Assembly: GCF_001614315.2 (NCBI RefSeq)
Contig: NZ_LVEG02000018.1
Span: 1-64,000 of the forward strand
Reading direction: 5' to 3'
DNA length: 64,000 nucleotides
Origin: Halofilum ochraceum
GTDB taxonomy: Bacteria; Pseudomonadota; Gammaproteobacteria; XJ16; Halofilaceae
Shown: positions 62,550 through 64,000 of the stretch, piece after piece
Position numbering within the stretch: position 1 is the first letter of the stretch
Layout: each line of letters begins with the position of its first letter
The notes under the pieces: model-generated
Told to the model about the DNA's origin: nothing
The model's input: the letters and a program-made list of their open reading frames with translations, nothing else
The model's database searches: none
Translations under genes and position numbers: made by a program

Positions 62550-63512
62550 TCACTTGCGCTTCGCGACCGCCTCCGAGAGCACGCACAGCAGCTCGAACAT
62601 CATCGTGGCCCCCGTCAACGCGGTAATCCCGGCACTGTCGAACGGCGGGGAGACCTCCATGACATCGGCACCCACGAGGTTCAGCCCCCGGAGGCCGCGG
62701 ATCATGCGCTGGGCCTCGACCGAGGTGAAGCCGCCCACTTCGGGCGTCCCCGTGCCGGGGGCGTAGACCGGATCGAGGGCGTCCACATCGAACGTCACAT
62801 AGGTCGGCACATCGCCGACGACGGAGCGGATTTCCTTGACGGCACCGTCCGGGCCAAGGTCGAAATACTCCTCGATCTCCATCACCCGGATGCCCTGCTC
62901 GTGCGCCCAGTCCAGATCGCTGGCCGAGTACATCGACCCGCGGATCCCCACCTGGATAATCCGCTTCGGGTCGAGGATGCCCTCCTCGATCGCGCGCCGG
63001 AACGGCGTCCCGTGCGTGTAGGGGTTGTCGCCGAAGTAGGTGTCGTTGGTATCCGAATGCGAGTCGAACTGCACCATTGCCATGGGCTGATCGCCCGCGA
63101 TGCCGCGCAGGATCGGGAGCGTGCCGAGGTGATCCCCGCCCGCGGTCAGCGGCACCGCACCCGCTTCGTGTATCCGCCGATAGAAATCCCGCCCACGGTC
63201 CAGCGTGTCCCGGATATCGATCGGATTGACGGGGACATCGCCCAGATCGGCGATCCGGCACAGATCATACGGCGCGATCCGGCTCGCCTGATGCACCAGA
63301 CGCATCATGGTCGAATTGCTGCGGATCTCGCGCGGTCCGTGGCGCTGACCGACCCGATTGGTCGAGCCGCTGTCCCACGGGAAACCGACCAGGGCGATAT
63401 CGACCTCGGCCGGATCCTCGATCTGCGGCAGCCGCATGAAGGTGGAACGGCCCGCGAACCGCGGCAATTCACTGCCACCGATGGGGCGGAAAAAAGAATC
63501 CTCGTACACCAT
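62550..63512 (-). CDS. Arginase/agmatinase-family ureohydrolase
   Basis: A 320-residue Mn-dependent hydrolase. Metal ligands are in AGGDHLGTLPIL, VQFDSHSDTNDTYFG and VTFDVDALDPVYAPGTGTPE. The Ser in FDSHSD replaces the Ala of agmatinase FDAHCD, and GGDHL replaces GGDHS. Members of this subgroup hydrolyse agmatine, guanidinobutyrate or guanidinopropionate. The last would yield beta-alanine, the substrate of the operon at 2458. GGAG precedes the ATG. It follows an SDR gene 55 bp upstream on the same strand. Confidence 0.9.
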   Translation of the reverse strand: MVYEDSFFRPIGGSELPRFAGRSTFMRLPQIEDPAEVDIALVGFPWDSGSTNRVGQRHGPREIRSNSTMMRLVHQASRIAPYDLCRIADLGDVPVNPIDIRDTLDRGRDFYRRIHEAGAVPLTAGGDHLGTLPILRGIAGDQPMAMVQFDSHSDTNDTYFGDNPYTHGTPFRRAIEEGILDPKRIIQVGIRGSMYSASDLDWAHEQGIRVMEIEEYFDLGPDGAVKEIRSVVGDVPTYVTFDVDALDPVYAPGTGTPEVGGFTSVEAQRMIRGLRGLNLVGADVMEVSPPFDSAGITALTGATMMFELLCVLSEAVAKRK

Positions 63513-63566
63513 TTCCAGTCTCCTTGCTGATCTTCGGGATACGTACGGCGGCAGTGATGCCGGCGG

Positions 63567-64000
63567 TCAGTACATGACGCTGCCGCCATTGACCCCGAAC
63601 GTCTGCCCCGTGATGAATGTCGCCTTCGGCCCGGCGAGGAACGTCGCCATGGCGGCGATCTCATCGGGGCGGCCGATCCGGCGGAGCGGGATATCGCTCT
63701 CCTGTGCGCGCTGTTCCTCGCTCATCACATCGGCGCCGAGCATGTCCGTGTCCACCGGCCCCGGTCCGATCGCGTTCACGAGGATGTCAGGGGCGAATTC
63801 CAGCGCCCAGGTACGGGTCATGGCGCCAATCCCGGCCTTCGACGCGCAGTAGGCCGTATTCCGCGCACGTCCGAGATAGCCGAGGTCGGACGCGATATTG
63901 ATGATGCGGCCACCGCCGCCCTGTTCCACCATCCAGCGGATCGACTCGCGGCCGACCAGAAAGGTGCCGCGCAGATTGACTCCGATCACCCGGTCAAAAT
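63567..64000 (-). CDS. SDR-family oxidoreductase, C-terminal part (start beyond window)
   Basis: The last 144 codons of a short-chain dehydrogenase. It shows the NIASD catalytic Ser region, the Y-x3-K pair in TAYCASKAGIGAMTR, the IGPGPVDTDM segment and the usual C-terminal FITGQTFGVNGGSVMY. The frame continues past the right edge (FDRVIGVNLRGTF is visible), so an internal ATG at 63989 is not the start. It probably forms an operon with the arginase-family gene. Confidence 0.88.
   Translation of the reverse strand, partial: FDRVIGVNLRGTFLVGRESIRWMVEQGGGGRIINIASDLGYLGRARNTAYCASKAGIGAMTRTWALEFAPDILVNAIGPGPVDTDMLGADVMSEEQRAQESDIPLRRIGRPDEIAAMATFLAGPKATFITGQTFGVNGGSVMY

Overview
The window is a chromosomal segment from a high-GC gammaproteobacterium. 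The gene content and order (glnB, pcnB, folK, a deoxynucleoside kinase, panB, panC, pgi; serA-serC-DUF1015; yadG-yadH; fadE with its own fadN-type hydratase/dehydrogenase), the acidic protein composition and an orphan glycine-betaine type binding protein suggest a halophile or halotolerant relative of the Ectothiorhodospiraceae/Chromatiales. That placement is inference from gene families and was not tested by a search.

Layout. Positions 1-14,000 hold an amine and amino-acid catabolism block: a DAO-type FAD oxidoreductase, a PuuR-like XRE-cupin regulator, a beta-alanine:pyruvate type aminotransferase, a CoA-acylating malonate/methylmalonate-semialdehyde dehydrogenase and a DMT exporter. A leftward polyamine-type ABC transporter follows, with two binding proteins, an ATPase, two permeases, and a universal stress protein and SDR dehydrogenase at its tail. 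Positions 14,300-16,000 carry ghrA and an Lrp-type regulator. Positions 16,245-23,763 are a compact leftward housekeeping run with many 4-base overlaps (PP2C phosphatase, hslR, glnB, pcnB, folK, dNK, panB, panC, pgi).

Positions 23,968-27,740 look like a small acquired islet. It is bounded by ~80-bp direct repeats that carry the 3' end and terminator of a tRNA-Ser(CGA). Inside are an IS5-family transposase remnant, a 168-bp inverted-repeat (MITE-like) element and one more AT-rich gene for a 658-residue acidic lipoprotein of unknown function. No integrase is present. A damaged second tRNA-Ser copy lies just beyond the tRNA.

After that come dapC-dapD-arsC-like; a leftward fatty-acid oxidation operon (fadE, fadN-type, fadD); the rimB-rimK-aspartoacylase triad; cysG and moaA divergently; a CBS protein; an unrecognised 71-residue small protein; polX; an MFS carrier; an Atm1-type ABC exporter; dusA; a methyltransferase; yadGH; a PduO-type cobalamin adenosyltransferase; a second MFS carrier; sufE; an OpuAC-like protein; serA-serC-DUF1015; a YedK-type peptidase; an arginase-family hydrolase; and an SDR running off the right edge.

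The most unusual structural feature is in the intergenic DNA. At least six gaps carry nested inverted repeats built from a few recurring families: GAGCTTGCTCGC REPs, a 'ctcgccaagg' block, a 'cacgcagag' block, an 'acacgaatg'/'acacagat' block and a 'gtaggtcggg' block. Two further gaps carry copies of the same 76-bp REPIN, two carry copies of a 100-bp self-complementary element, and one carries an 11-copy 10-bp tandem array beside such a block. All gene-to-gene gaps with these repeats lie at gene 3' ends or between co-oriented genes. None is in a divergent promoter gap. No CRISPR array, rRNA, prophage or recognisable defence system was found.
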